Notes under the pieces: generated by a model
The model's input: only the letters and a program-made list of their open reading frames with translations
Databases searched by the model: none
What the model was told of the DNA's origin: nothing
Assembly (NCBI GenBank): GCA_020350885.1
Contig: CP070727.1
Coordinates: 1,433,149 to 1,497,148 of the forward strand
DNA from: a bacterium
Lineage (GTDB): Bacteria > Krumholzibacteriota > Krumholzibacteriia > Krumholzibacteriales > Krumholzibacteriaceae
Length of the DNA stretch: 64,000 nt
Direction: 5' to 3'
Shown here: positions 18,933 to 27,916 of the stretch, one piece after another
Numbering within the stretch: the stretch's first letter is position 1
Layout: every line of letters starts with the position of its first letter
Program-made: the position numbers and the translations under genes

Positions 18933-19025
18933 ATTGCAGGCGCGGTTAGCGCGGTGTGTAAGGGCTTGGGTATAGCCGGTCGCCTGCAATTCAGGCTCCC
19001 TTCTTTCTCCAGAAGGGAGCTTTTT
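18933..19025 (+). ncRNA. Candidate structured small RNA ending in its own terminator
   Basis: Two strong hairpins with no reading frame. Hairpin one: ATTGCAGGCG (18933-18942) pairs perfectly with CGCCTGCAAT (18981-18990), and an inner helix CGGTTA / TAGCCG (18943-18948 / 18973-18978, one G-U) extends it. Hairpin two: GCTCCCTTCT (18995-19004) pairs perfectly with AGAAGGGAGC (19011-19020) across a six-base loop and is followed by five T. No plus-strand gene precedes it that would need a terminator, since the upstream gene runs away on the minus strand. If the TTAGTA/TATACT pair at 18819-18847 is its promoter the transcript would be about 170 nt. I could not match it to tmRNA, SRP RNA, RNase P or a known riboswitch; it may be a leader of the next gene. 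Confidence 0.5.
18995..19025 (+). terminator. Rho-independent terminator of the candidate small RNA
   Basis: Perfect 10-bp G/C-rich stem 18995-19004 / 19011-19020, loop TTCTCC, then T5 at 19021-19025. It lies 228 bases before the next plus-strand start. Confidence 0.8.
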
Positions 19026-19253
19026 ACATGAAATGATTTTCCGGTACAAACGCTCAGTGGGTCATTCCGCCAGTATACTGGAACAGCAAACCACGATTTT
19101 CAAATGCATGATGATGCGGAACATCAAAAAAACATACATTATTTATAGCTTTTTATGCTACCATGGGTCCTCGCCGCATACCAACACAAGAGATCTGCCG
19201 AATCCATTCGGTCAATACTTGCGATATGACCATGAACTAAAAAGGAGGAAGCA

Positions 19254-19991
19254 ATGAAGGCACTCGTGATGCTGATTTTCATTCTGTGCATCGCAGTATC
19301 CATTCTTTTCGCGGATACCTGCGTGAGACACCAGGTGCACACGGATGGCTACTACTACGGCGGGCGGGTGAATCCTCCCGTAGACCGCGAGTACGAGGTT
19401 TGGTTCGGTACGGGGAAAATTGCTTACATGCACGAGCGCAGGTCGGTTCTCTTCGACCTGGACAAAAGTATTATGACATTCGTCAATCTTGAGGATTCAA
19501 CCTACGTCGTATCACCGATTCCTTTCGAGTGGACGAAGCTGCTTGTGCCCCAGGATACGGCGCGGGTTCTCATGTACCAGACGGTCGGCGAGATATCGAA
19601 GACCGATGGAAAGAAGAAGGTGCTGGACAGGAAATGCATGGGCTATACGATGTGCACCTGGATCCCGTACGAAGGCGGGCGGGTATACGAAACAGATGCT
19701 ACTGTCTGGGTAACCTCCGATGTTCCTTTCAACCTCGAGTTGTACGAGATGTCGATCGGTCATCGCCTCCAGTTGCAGAACTACAAATCCACATTCATCG
19801 ATGAAATGAACAAGATCAAAGGATATCCCCTCCTCTCGGAGGAAAGCAGGTTTGTCAAGGGATTCAGCGTAAAGTCGTTCGACCGGGTGGTAGAGATTCT
19901 CGAGAAGGATCCGCCAGCCGGCGTTTACGCAATCCCTGCAGGTTTCACCAAAAAGGCGCAGCTCGGTATAGGGGACCTGAGGGGTGGTTAA
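19254..19991 (+). CDS. Secreted protein of unknown function (DUF4412-like)
   Basis: 245-residue exported protein. A signal peptide (residues 1-20, cut likely after LFA) is followed by a mostly beta domain with TGKIAYMHERRSVLFDLDKS and later LDRKCMGYTMCTWIPYEGG; this layout resembles DUF4412-type periplasmic proteins, but the match is tentative. Two Cys in the CMGYTMC segment might form a disulfide. AAGGAGG stands just before the ATG. The Tat-exported aldo/keto reductase gene starts 52 bases downstream on the same strand, so both are probably cotranscribed and act outside the cytoplasm. Confidence 0.75.
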   Translation: MKALVMLIFILCIAVSILFADTCVRHQVHTDGYYYGGRVNPPVDREYEVWFGTGKIAYMHERRSVLFDLDKSIMTFVNLEDSTYVVSPIPFEWTKLLVPQDTARVLMYQTVGEISKTDGKKKVLDRKCMGYTMCTWIPYEGGRVYETDATVWVTSDVPFNLELYEMSIGHRLQLQNYKSTFIDEMNKIKGYPLLSEESRFVKGFSVKSFDRVVEILEKDPPAGVYAIPAGFTKKAQLGIGDLRGG

Positions 19992-20043
19992 GATTTATGT
20001 CCCGCATCCTGTCCGCACAACATTCAATTTCAGGAGGATTGCA

Positions 20044-21267
20044 ATGAAACATAAAGACACGAAGAACAGCAGAAGAGCATTTCTCAAGAAGAGTGTTTCA
20101 GGTCTTGCCGGAATCGCCATCCTTCCATCCGTCATGCAGCGCGACGTAATGGCACAGGAAGAGCAAAAACTAAAAAAGAGGAAAATCATAACGCGTACAC
20201 TCGGAAGGACGGGACTCGAGCTACCGATCGTGAGCCTGGGTGTAGGGAACGTGCAAAATCCGGAGCTGGTCAAGGCGGCACTCGATGCAGGGGTGAAGAT
20301 GCTCGATACGGCCAACAGCTACGGTCGCGGCAGAAACGAGGAGATGATCGGCGAGATCATCAAGGGAAGGCCGCGTGACTCCTTCGTTATTGCTACGAAG
20401 GTAACGGGAGCCGAGGACCGCCGGACCGGCCTCTTCAGAAAGGAAGCTACCTCCGAGATGTTCCGCGAGAAATTCGAAACGAGCCTCGGGAGGCTGGGTC
20501 TCGATTATGTCGACATACTCTATATCCACAGTGTCGTTCGGAAAGAGAGTGTCGTGTACGAACCGTTCCTCTCAGCTATGCTGAAGCTCAAGAAGGAAGG
20601 CAAGGTACGTTTCCTCGGCGTCTCCACGCACGCGAACGAGCCGGAGGTCATACGGGCGGCGGCAGAAAGCAAGGTTCACGACGTCGTGCTCACCGCCTAC
20701 AACTTCCGCCAGCCGCACGTCGCAGAGGTCGAGAAGGCGATGGCCGAAGCTGCAAAGGCGGGGCTGGGCATCGTCGCCATGAAGACACAGGCCGGCGTCT
20801 TCTGGGACCCTGAGCGTCAAAATCAGATCAATATGAAGGCCGCACTCAAGTGGGCTCTCCGAAAGGAGTACGTGCACACATCAATTCCCACCATGGCCAC
20901 CTTCGACCAGCTCGAAGAGGACATGTCGGTCATGGAGGAGCTGGAGCTCACTCCAGTGGACAAAAAAGATCTTCAGCTCGGCGCACGGCTCGGTGTGCCG
21001 GGCCTCTACTGCCGACAGTGCGGCGAGTGTAAGACGCAGTGCCGGGAGGATCTCGATATCCCGATCCTCATGCGGAGCTACATGTACGTCTATGGCTACC
21101 GGAATCTCGCCTCCGCCAAGGAGGCACTCGCCTCGGTCGATCTCCCTACCGCTCCCTGCAACGGCTGCGGAACATGCGCCGTTACATGCTCGATGGGCTT
21201 CGATGTGCGGGCGAAAATCGAAGATATCGCGCGACTCCAACTAGTACCGGACGAGTTCGTCGTCTAG
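20044..21267 (+). CDS. Tat-exported aldo/keto reductase with C-terminal ferredoxin-like cysteines
   Basis: Oxidoreductase of 407 residues. The ATG at 20044 has AGGAGG upstream and starts a twin-arginine leader (SRRAFLKK, then a hydrophobic stretch and MAQ), so it is probably folded with its cofactors and sent across the membrane. The aldo/keto reductase barrel follows: catalytic-type residues lie in ANSYGRGRNE (Asp/Tyr), ATKV (Lys) and LYIHSV (His). The C-terminus has CRQCGECKTQC and CNGCGTCAVTCSMGFDV, enough Cys for a 4Fe-4S cluster and one more site. This combination is known in a subfamily of bacterial aldo/keto reductases. Substrate unknown. Confidence 0.9.
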   Translation: MKHKDTKNSRRAFLKKSVSGLAGIAILPSVMQRDVMAQEEQKLKKRKIITRTLGRTGLELPIVSLGVGNVQNPELVKAALDAGVKMLDTANSYGRGRNEEMIGEIIKGRPRDSFVIATKVTGAEDRRTGLFRKEATSEMFREKFETSLGRLGLDYVDILYIHSVVRKESVVYEPFLSAMLKLKKEGKVRFLGVSTHANEPEVIRAAAESKVHDVVLTAYNFRQPHVAEVEKAMAEAAKAGLGIVAMKTQAGVFWDPERQNQINMKAALKWALRKEYVHTSIPTMATFDQLEEDMSVMEELELTPVDKKDLQLGARLGVPGLYCRQCGECKTQCREDLDIPILMRSYMYVYGYRNLASAKEALASVDLPTAPCNGCGTCAVTCSMGFDVRAKIEDIARLQLVPDEFVV

Positions 21268-21324
21268 GCTGCATAAAGCAGGTGCAACATAAAAGGTATC
21301 GACGGAACGGGAAGCGTACGTGTA

Positions 21325-22548
21325 TCACGGCTCCATCCTGTGAAGTTTCAACTCCCGGTGCAGATTCATCTGCATGTCGACATAGAATGTTTCCGAGTCG
21401 ACAATGACCTCCCAGAATGGGTAGTAATGGCTGCTTGAAATATTGGAGTCGACGAATTTCAATGTCGCTGCTGCGGTCTCGTATCTTTCGATGCCTGCCT
21501 TTTCCAGGGCAACCTTGACCGCATCGGTCTTCGCAATGTACCGTAACGGTCCGCACAGATATCCGCACTCGAAAAAGTTACCATTGTACGCATTGATAAT
21601 CATCACGGCTCTGGCCGGTTCCGCTTTCCCGGACACAAAGGGGATGAGATAGTAGTGCATGTTACGGTCCGGGCGTTCTACGAGGAATGCGGTCTGCGGC
21701 ATGGCATCAGCAAGAAAGCTGAGTACCTTCCGTCCGGCGAGCTTGCGTTCACGTACATATGCACCCGCTCTCTTTACCGCTTCACCCACCGTCAGGATCT
21801 CCTGCTTGCTCCCGATGTAAGCTTTCTTGATCTTCACCATCCCCCTCGATTCCGGCGGCTCCACGATGGCGACGTACTCACCGTGAAGCGGCTGGCCGGA
21901 CCAGAACGAGACACCCTGATTCCAGTAGGAGGCGTCCCATCCTTCAGAACTGATATCATCCACTATCAGGGCGCCACTACCCGGATCCGAACAGGGAAAG
22001 CAGGCCGGATCGTAAACCGAAATCGAATTGAGTGTCACCGTGTTGCCGGGCTCCGGTTCCGTGTCGGTTTCATATTTGTACGGTAAAACCCAGTGGCCTC
22101 CACCTTTCATGGTTGCACTCGGATAATCACTCTTTTTCATCCAGTACAACATCTCGTGCATGACCTCTGCCTTGTCCGGTCCGTGTACGAGAATAAAATG
22201 TGCAGGGGCGACCTTGAGTCCCAGGATAGCCTCCTTCACGGCCTCGGGATACTTGTATGGCTCGGGAATACCGCGTCCCGTTTGATACTCCTCGATCCAT
22301 CCGTAGATATAGATCTGGTTGAATTCGAGTGGACCGTACCAATCGGGCACAACGGGGGGCGATTGCCGGTCACAGCTGTACTGGATGAGCATCTGGGCAC
22401 ACGCCGCACCGCACCTGTGTGACGCTATCTGGCAATACGACGGAACATTCTCGGCCTCGTAGTTGAATACACATCCCGGAACCACCGCCATGGCCAAGGT
22501 CACCGTTACCACCATGACGGGGTATAGACTTCGTATGCACATACGCAT
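21325..22548 (-). CDS. Lipoprotein with C39-like papain-fold peptidase domain
   Basis: Predicted membrane-anchored cysteine peptidase-like protein, 407 residues. The leader ends VVPGC, a lipobox. The putative active site has Gln and Cys in SYCQIASHRCGAACAQML (residues about 38-55), His in GGGHWVLPYK (near 150) and Asp in SVYDP, the Q-C-H-D order of C39/papain-like folds. The rest (residues 180-407) has no family I recognise. Strong ribosome site AAGGAGGA before ATG 22548. The gene converges with the aldo/keto reductase and is followed by no clear terminator. It could be a bacteriocin-processing-like, peptidoglycan- or peptide-cleaving enzyme; the substrate cannot be told. Confidence 0.72.
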   Translation of the reverse strand: MRMCIRSLYPVMVVTVTLAMAVVPGCVFNYEAENVPSYCQIASHRCGAACAQMLIQYSCDRQSPPVVPDWYGPLEFNQIYIYGWIEEYQTGRGIPEPYKYPEAVKEAILGLKVAPAHFILVHGPDKAEVMHEMLYWMKKSDYPSATMKGGGHWVLPYKYETDTEPEPGNTVTLNSISVYDPACFPCSDPGSGALIVDDISSEGWDASYWNQGVSFWSGQPLHGEYVAIVEPPESRGMVKIKKAYIGSKQEILTVGEAVKRAGAYVRERKLAGRKVLSFLADAMPQTAFLVERPDRNMHYYLIPFVSGKAEPARAVMIINAYNGNFFECGYLCGPLRYIAKTDAVKVALEKAGIERYETAAATLKFVDSNISSSHYYPFWEVIVDSETFYVDMQMNLHRELKLHRMEP

Positions 22549-22603
22549 CTGGTTCCTCCTTTCTGTATCCTCCTTCGGGAAAAGAACGGTCCTGCCACCA
22601 CTA

Positions 22604-22615
22604 ATGTAATTACAT
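22604..22615. promoter_or_regulatory. Perfect 12-bp palindrome upstream of the C39-like gene
   Basis: ATGTAATTACAT is its own reverse complement and lies 56 bases before the start of the minus-strand lipoprotein gene, in the gap after the alcohol dehydrogenase gene. Spacing fits an operator for a dimeric regulator, but there is only one copy in the stretch read. Confidence 0.25.
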
Positions 22616-22706
22616 GGTATTTACAACGGATCGGGGTATAGCATGTAAAAATCGACGAGTCCCACTTACCAACTCATTCTATAGGAAAATCCAACGGATA
22701 GCAACG

Positions 22707-23741
22707 TCAAATGATCTTCAATACCTTCGCCCCGCGAATCTTCCGCTCCTTGAGCTCGACGAGCGCCGTATTCGCATCCTCGAGATCGTATGTCTGTATC
22801 TCCGGTCTGAGCGGGATCTCGGCGGCAAGCCGGAGGAACTCCCGTACATCGAACCGGGTCACATTGGCCACACTCTTGATCTCCTTCTCCATCCAGAGGT
22901 GCGAAGGGTAATCGAGGTGCAGCAGATACTCCTTGTCGATCTCTTCCTTGCGTATCGCATTAATGACAAGGCGTCCACAGGGCTCGAGATTTTTAAGGGC
23001 CTCGACCACCGGTTTCCAGACCGGCGTGGTATCGATAATGCAATTGCACCGCTCGGGCGCCTCCTCCGCCGTGTCCCCCGCCCACACGGCGCCGAGCTCT
23101 TTGGCGAAATCCCGCTCCTTCGAACTCCGGGCAAAGACGAAAACCTTGGTGTTGGGAAAGCGGAACTGCACCATCTTGAGCACCAGATGCCCCGAGGCCC
23201 CGAAACCCGTGAGGCCCAGGTTTGCCCCGTCCTCGATATTCGCAAGCCTGAGTGAGCGATACCCGATCGCCCCGGCGCACAGTAGCGGAGCGGCCTCGAT
23301 GTCGGTAAAGAGATCCGGAATGGGGTAGGCGAAACGCTCAGATACGGTCATGTACTCCGCATAGCCGCCGTCCGCATCCCGGCCCGTCGCCATAAAATCC
23401 GGGCAAAGGTTCTCATTACCTGAAAGGCAGAACCTGCATGTACCGCATGCCGAATAGATCCAGGCGATCCCGACCCGGTCGCCTTTCTCGAACCTGCCGG
23501 CGTCTGTACCAAGCGATGCGACCCTGCCGACTACCTGGTGACCGAGCACGACCGGCAGCCTAGGTGGTGGCGTACGGCCCTCGATCTCATCGAGCTCCGT
23601 ATGACAAACTCCGGATGCGGAGATCTCGACAAGGATCTCCCCCTCGGCCGGTTCAGGTTCCGGCAACTCGACATATTTCAGAGGATTCCTCTCATTATCG
23701 ATCGTGCAAATCGAATTCAAAACCATAGCTTTCAACGGCAT
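22707..23741 (-). CDS. Zinc-dependent alcohol dehydrogenase (medium-chain family)
   Basis: Cytosolic NAD(P)-dependent oxidoreductase of 344 residues. The catalytic zinc site is SGVCHTELD (Cys near 44) and GHQVVG (near 67), where classical enzymes have GHE; Gln here is seen in some zinc-dependent subgroups. The structural zinc loop CGTCRFCLSGNENLC has the four Cys. The Rossmann segment LTGFGASGHLVLKM is near residue 180. It resembles broad-range aldehyde/alcohol enzymes of the AdhA type. GGAGG lies very close to the ATG at 23741, so a second ATG five codons on is possible. No obvious operon partner. Confidence 0.9.
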   Translation of the reverse strand: MPLKAMVLNSICTIDNERNPLKYVELPEPEPAEGEILVEISASGVCHTELDEIEGRTPPPRLPVVLGHQVVGRVASLGTDAGRFEKGDRVGIAWIYSACGTCRFCLSGNENLCPDFMATGRDADGGYAEYMTVSERFAYPIPDLFTDIEAAPLLCAGAIGYRSLRLANIEDGANLGLTGFGASGHLVLKMVQFRFPNTKVFVFARSSKERDFAKELGAVWAGDTAEEAPERCNCIIDTTPVWKPVVEALKNLEPCGRLVINAIRKEEIDKEYLLHLDYPSHLWMEKEIKSVANVTRFDVREFLRLAAEIPLRPEIQTYDLEDANTALVELKERKIRGAKVLKII

Positions 23742-23917
23742 TCCTCCATATACGCCCGGCGGTCACCCGCAAGCGTAATACAGATAACGGCAATCGACCA
23801 AGCGGCCACCACCACTGCCACCGCCGCCCCCCCTCACTGCTTCGAGAAATGATAACACGCAATGATCCGTGCTACAATCGCAAGGTACAAAGCGGAAGTG
23901 CGTTAGATTACAGCATC

Positions 23918-24883
23918 TTACCGTTCTGCAATGTAATGTACATAGAAGGTCCAGCGTTCCTGGCCTTTGCTCACCCCTAAGCCGGCACCCCTCGCCACCT
24001 TGAAGGAGGTCTGGGTTATCCTTTCGAGATCGGATGCGATTTCTCTCGCTTTCGCAGCGACATCATCATGGTAGTAGAACACGGTGGATTCCAGCGCCAC
24101 CCATGAATACCGCTCAGGAAGAACCCAGTCGTCATCAAACGCATAGCCACCATCTATGAAATACTCCCTCATTGCCTCGTGCCTTTTTCTATCCACATTC
24201 AAACTGAACAGGCTCACGACGAATTTAATATTACCGATACCTTTCAGTCTTTTATCGATCTGCGTTGAACGCTGTTCGGTCGCCTGCCGTACGTTCTTGA
24301 ATTCATCGATTGTAGTATCCAGTTGCCGAATCTCGGCATTTGCAGTTCTGGATAGTCTATCGATCTTTTCCCTTTCGGCGTCGGATGAAGTAGGAGCGAG
24401 CTCCTCCCGGTATGAATCGAGTGTCTGCTGCAGTCTTTCCTGTACGGCCTTTGACCGTGCCTCGGCCTGGGCTACGGTTTCCTGAAACTCCTCGTTCTGC
24501 CTCTTCAGATCCTCCAGCTGTTTCTGATATTGGGACACCTGATTTTCGAGACTCCTGCGCTCGAGAGCATTTTTACGTTTCTCAGCTTCGAGATCGAATC
24601 GAAGCTGTCTTATCTCTTCCGCCGCCAGTGCATTTCTCCGTTCCGCAAGCTCTTGATCGGCGGAGAGAAGCGGTCTGAAATACCCAATAAGCCAGGCTGC
24701 AATAAGGGCGGACCCGACGACACCTCCTATCAACGCCTGAATGAGAGGTCTCCCCCTGTACCACTTCTGTTTTATCCTCCGCTGTATCTCCTGTGTCTCG
24801 ATCTCATACTTGTTTCTTTCGGCCTCGTCTCTCGCGGCCTGCGAGAGAAGCTGCTTGATCTCGGCCTGTTCCTTGTCAGGCAT
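23918..24883 (-). CDS. Single-span membrane protein with long coiled coil and unknown C-terminal domain
   Basis: 321 residues with no recognised family. A charged N-terminal helix (1-42) precedes one membrane segment (about 48-70, PLIQALIGGVVGSALIAAWL), then a long Glu/Gln/Arg-rich coiled coil (about 75-215) and a compact C-terminal domain (about 220-321). The last part (STVFYYHDDVAAKAREIASDL through FYVHYIAER) has a beta-alpha-beta pattern like LytR-C-type domains. With the N-terminus inside, the coiled coil would span the periplasm. GGAGGGG precedes the ATG. It is divergent from the two-component system, so shared regulation is possible. Confidence 0.7.
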   Translation of the reverse strand: MPDKEQAEIKQLLSQAARDEAERNKYEIETQEIQRRIKQKWYRGRPLIQALIGGVVGSALIAAWLIGYFRPLLSADQELAERRNALAAEEIRQLRFDLEAEKRKNALERRSLENQVSQYQKQLEDLKRQNEEFQETVAQAEARSKAVQERLQQTLDSYREELAPTSSDAEREKIDRLSRTANAEIRQLDTTIDEFKNVRQATEQRSTQIDKRLKGIGNIKFVVSLFSLNVDRKRHEAMREYFIDGGYAFDDDWVLPERYSWVALESTVFYYHDDVAAKAREIASDLERITQTSFKVARGAGLGVSKGQERWTFYVHYIAER

Positions 24884-25039
24884 ATCTATCCCCTCCTTTT
24901 CATAGTGATTATCAATAGGTGATTTGACGAGCCACGCATCCCGGATGCGTTATACAGTAGCAAGTCCCTGCCGGGCCACGTATAAAGAGTCCGGAATAAG
25001 TGTATCACAAGGACACGAATTCTTACAATATATTCAGAA

Positions 25040-25210
25040 ATGATTAAGTGGCACACGGATCCACGTGAAGCTATACTTGAAAATGCAAAACGATACGCAG
25101 GGCGCAGTGAAGCCACTGCGGTTGTGAAATGCACACCAAACGGGTTGCACTTGGGTACCGATGGACTCAATGCTATGGTAGGTGTTGAATTCGTCGGCGG
25201 AACAAACTAA
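25040..25210 (+). CDS. Possible small protein of 56 residues before the response regulator
   Basis: Short frame in an otherwise empty 345-base gap, ending 19 bases before the response regulator start. The sequence starts MIKWHTDPREAILENAKRYA and ends GVEFVGGTN, and has protein-like composition without obvious low-complexity. There is no good ribosome site, and the frame is open a further 54 bases upstream. Could be chance or the remnant of a longer gene. Confidence 0.3.
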   Translation: MIKWHTDPREAILENAKRYAGRSEATAVVKCTPNGLHLGTDGLNAMVGVEFVGGTN

Positions 25211-25229
25211 CAGCCCAGAGGGAGCGGGT

Positions 25230-25913
25230 ATGCACATTCTCGTGGTCGAAGACGAAACAAAGGTAGCACGGGCAGTGAAAAAGGGTCTCAAGGCCGAACA
25301 CTACGATGTCACCGTTGCGGCAACCGGCGAGGAGGGCTACTTTCTCGCCACGACACAGTCCTTCGATCTCATCATTCTCGATCTTATGCTGCCGGGACGC
25401 CACGGACTGGAGATTCTGGCGGCGCTACGCGAGCAGGACATCCAGACCCCCGTTCTGGTGCTCACGGCTCGTGATGCAGTCGAGGATCGTGTGGAGGGGC
25501 TCGATACCGGCACGGATGACTATTTGGTGAAGCCGTTCGCCTTTCCCGAGCTCCTCGCCCGCATACGGGCACTCACGAGAAGGGGACGGACAGACCAGAC
25601 ACTTCGCCTCAAGCTCGCCGATCTGGAACTGGACTGCGTTACCCGGAAGGTTATTCGCGGTATGCAGGAGATCTCGCTCACGGCGAAGGAGCACGAGCTT
25701 CTCGAATATCTGATGCGTCATCAGGGGCACGTCGTCTCCCGGGAGATGCTCGCCCACGATGTTTGGAAGGTGAGTGACCGCGCCACACCACTCGATAATG
25801 TCATCGACGTTCACATCACACGGCTGCGTAGAAAGATGGACGAGCCCTTCGAGAGAAAACTGCTCAAGACGATCCGCGGTGTTGGGTTCTCCTTAACCGA
25901 GGAGGAGGAATGA
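25230..25913 (+). CDS. OmpR/PhoB-family response regulator
   Basis: DNA-binding response regulator of 227 residues. Receiver domain (1-115) with the acidic pair E7/D8 in VVEDE, phospho-acceptor D51 in LDLMLPG, T79 and K101 in LVKPF. The C-terminal winged helix (about 130-225) has LTAKEHELLEYLM and DVHITRLRRKMD with TIRGVGFSL, all typical of the CusR/QseB group. ATG 25230 is chosen because GAGGGAG lies upstream and the receiver starts exactly there. Its stop overlaps the kinase start by four bases (ATGA), so the pair is translationally coupled. The neighbouring genes do not reveal the signal. Confidence 0.93.
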   Translation: MHILVVEDETKVARAVKKGLKAEHYDVTVAATGEEGYFLATTQSFDLIILDLMLPGRHGLEILAALREQDIQTPVLVLTARDAVEDRVEGLDTGTDDYLVKPFAFPELLARIRALTRRGRTDQTLRLKLADLELDCVTRKVIRGMQEISLTAKEHELLEYLMRHQGHVVSREMLAHDVWKVSDRATPLDNVIDVHITRLRRKMDEPFERKLLKTIRGVGFSLTEEEE

Positions 25914-27268
25914 ATGCGAGGAACGTGAGCATCCGCCTCCGTCTCACGATCTGGTATGCAGCCGCAATGCTGGTCATCCTCGGTATCGCATTCGTCGGCA
26001 TCTATCTCCACATGCGCAGCAAACTGGAGTCAATGGCGCTCGGCAATCTCGACGACGGCTATACCACCGTCGAGGCAGTTCTCAAGAACAGTGGCGGTGA
26101 TATCTTCGACGTCTATCACCTCGGGCACGGCTCCATGTTCCGCGTGCAGCAGAAAGGAAAGATCCTTTACGTTACGAACACCTGGACGGATGCCGGTCTG
26201 GAAGATGCAGCGGAGGGTGCACCGCCACAGACGTACCATCCGTGGCAGGCTCCTGGCGGCAGGCACTTCATGGTGAGGGTTGGTATGGTCCCCGAGTTTG
26301 ATTTCGATCTCTCCTACGCAAACGATGTCACCTCGACCAGGGAAAGCATCAGGAACCTGGGTGCCATCCTTCTCGCTGCGATCCCGGCAGCCATCATACT
26401 GGCCCTCGCCGGGGGGCATTTCCTCGCCGGTCGGGCCCTCTAGCCGATCAAGGAGGTCACACGCAAAGCCAGGGAGATCAGGGCCGATCGGCTCTCGGAG
26501 CGTCTGCCGGTTCCGAATCCCAACGATGAGATCGGCCGGCTGACGACCGTATTCAACGACACGCTGGCCCGGCTGGAGGACTCCTTCGAGCGGCTCCGCC
26601 GCTTTACGGCCGATGCCTCCCACGAGCTCAGAACTCCCCTGACATCGATACGGAGCGTCGGCGAGGTCGCCCTGCAGGGTCCCTTCGACCGGGATGCAGG
26701 TCGCGAAGCGATCGGAAGCATGCTCGAGGAGGTCGAACGTCTCACCCGCCTCGTGGACAACCTGCTCACGCTGGCCCGCGGCGACAGCGGGAAGGCTCAG
26801 ATCGTTCCCCGTTCGATGAACATGAGCTCTCTCGTAGGGACCGTAATCGACGACCTCCGTATTCTGGCGGAGGAGAAGGGTCAGGAACTGACATTGAAGA
26901 GACCACCGGTGCTTAACGTTATGGCCGATGAGGATACGATCAGGCTTGCCGTAAGCAATGTCCTGCACAACTCGATCACATACGCACAGGAAGGCGGACA
27001 TATCGAGGTGCGGCTCGAAACGATCGACGACGGGTCTGCTGTAATCGATATCATCGACGACGGACCGGGGATAGCGCCTGATCAACGGGAGAAGGTATTC
27101 GAACGCTTCTACCGGATCGACAAGGCCCGCTCACGGGAAGCAGGCGGTGCGGGACTTGGACTCGCCATAGCCCGCTGGGCCGTAGAGGCCAACAACGGCC
27201 GCATCGAGTTCATCGATATGGAAGGCTCCGGCAGCCGGTGCCGGATCACACTCGGGAGGGGATCATAG
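25910..27268 (+). pseudogene. Sensor histidine kinase interrupted by one in-frame TAG
   Basis: Partner of the response regulator, 453 codons. Two membrane helices (about residues 10-30 and 155-175) flank a periplasmic sensor; HAMP, HisKA and HATPase domains follow. TAG at 26441-26443 (codon 178) sits at the start of HAMP, between GRAL and PIKEVTRKA. Homologues have Arg, Lys or another residue there, and AAG or CAG is one base away. Downstream the frame is fully conserved: phospho-acceptor His in TADASHELRTPL, N box VLHNSITYA, DDGPGI and GGAGLGLAIA. AAGGAGG follows the stop but no start codon is placed to use it; the first in-frame ATG is 26720, past the H box. So either non-functional, read through, or a sequence error. 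Confidence 0.85.
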
Positions 27269-27279
27269 ACGATCCGAGC

Positions 27280-27894
27280 CTATTTCCCACCATCCCGTTT
27301 GGGGGAGCGCGATCTCATCCTCGGTATAAAGCGAGGTACCCTGGAGCAGTAGTCTTCATACTCCTTCCCGAAACGCTTCCTCAGCTCCCGCTCCTCCAGC
27401 AGAACGACGAGATATACGAAAACGACGTAGCCCAGCACGACAACATAAGATGCCAGATAGTTACTGAATAAGGCTGCTGCCAAGAGGCCCAGGCCGACCT
27501 CGACGTAGCGCGGATGCCGGATGACCGAGTAGATCCCATCGGTCACGAGCTCATTTCGATCACGCCGTCCCGAAATCTCGGGAATTCCGAGAACGGTCCC
27601 CGGCCGGAGGACCTTCCTCCATCCCGTACGAATTATCATGGCACCACATAGCAGCACGGCGGCCAGGACGGACAGGGGGACATTGAATCCGAAATCGACC
27701 GTAAGAAACAGGTTGCGCGTCGACCAGAGCGCCATTATACCGATGGCTATGAAGCCGATGATCACCACATATGTACCCCAGAGTCCGACCCGTCGCCACA
27801 TCTCGATGAAGGGATGGACCAAGAACCACGAGAACAGGATAGGCATGGTCGCGACCACCATCCCAAGGGCTACGTAATACCTTGCAGTATCCAT
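27280..27894 (-). CDS. Isoprenylcysteine carboxyl methyltransferase-like membrane protein
   Basis: 204-residue membrane protein with about five hydrophobic segments. The C-terminal half has the ICMT/phospholipid-methyltransferase pattern: LVTDGIYSVIRHPRYVEVGL (the RHP motif for SAM binding) and EERELRKRFGKEYEDYCSRV with the conserved Glu pair near the end. These enzymes methylate small or lipid substrates at the membrane; bacterial substrates are mostly unknown. GAGGA lies before the ATG. It converges with the sensor kinase and is the last gene of a minus-strand run that includes other methyltransferases. Confidence 0.8.
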   Translation of the reverse strand: MDTARYYVALGMVVATMPILFSWFLVHPFIEMWRRVGLWGTYVVIIGFIAIGIMALWSTRNLFLTVDFGFNVPLSVLAAVLLCGAMIIRTGWRKVLRPGTVLGIPEISGRRDRNELVTDGIYSVIRHPRYVEVGLGLLAAALFSNYLASYVVVLGYVVFVYLVVLLEERELRKRFGKEYEDYCSRVPRFIPRMRSRSPKRDGGK

Positions 27895-27916
27895 ATCCGA
27901 ATCCTCGGCAGCTGCC

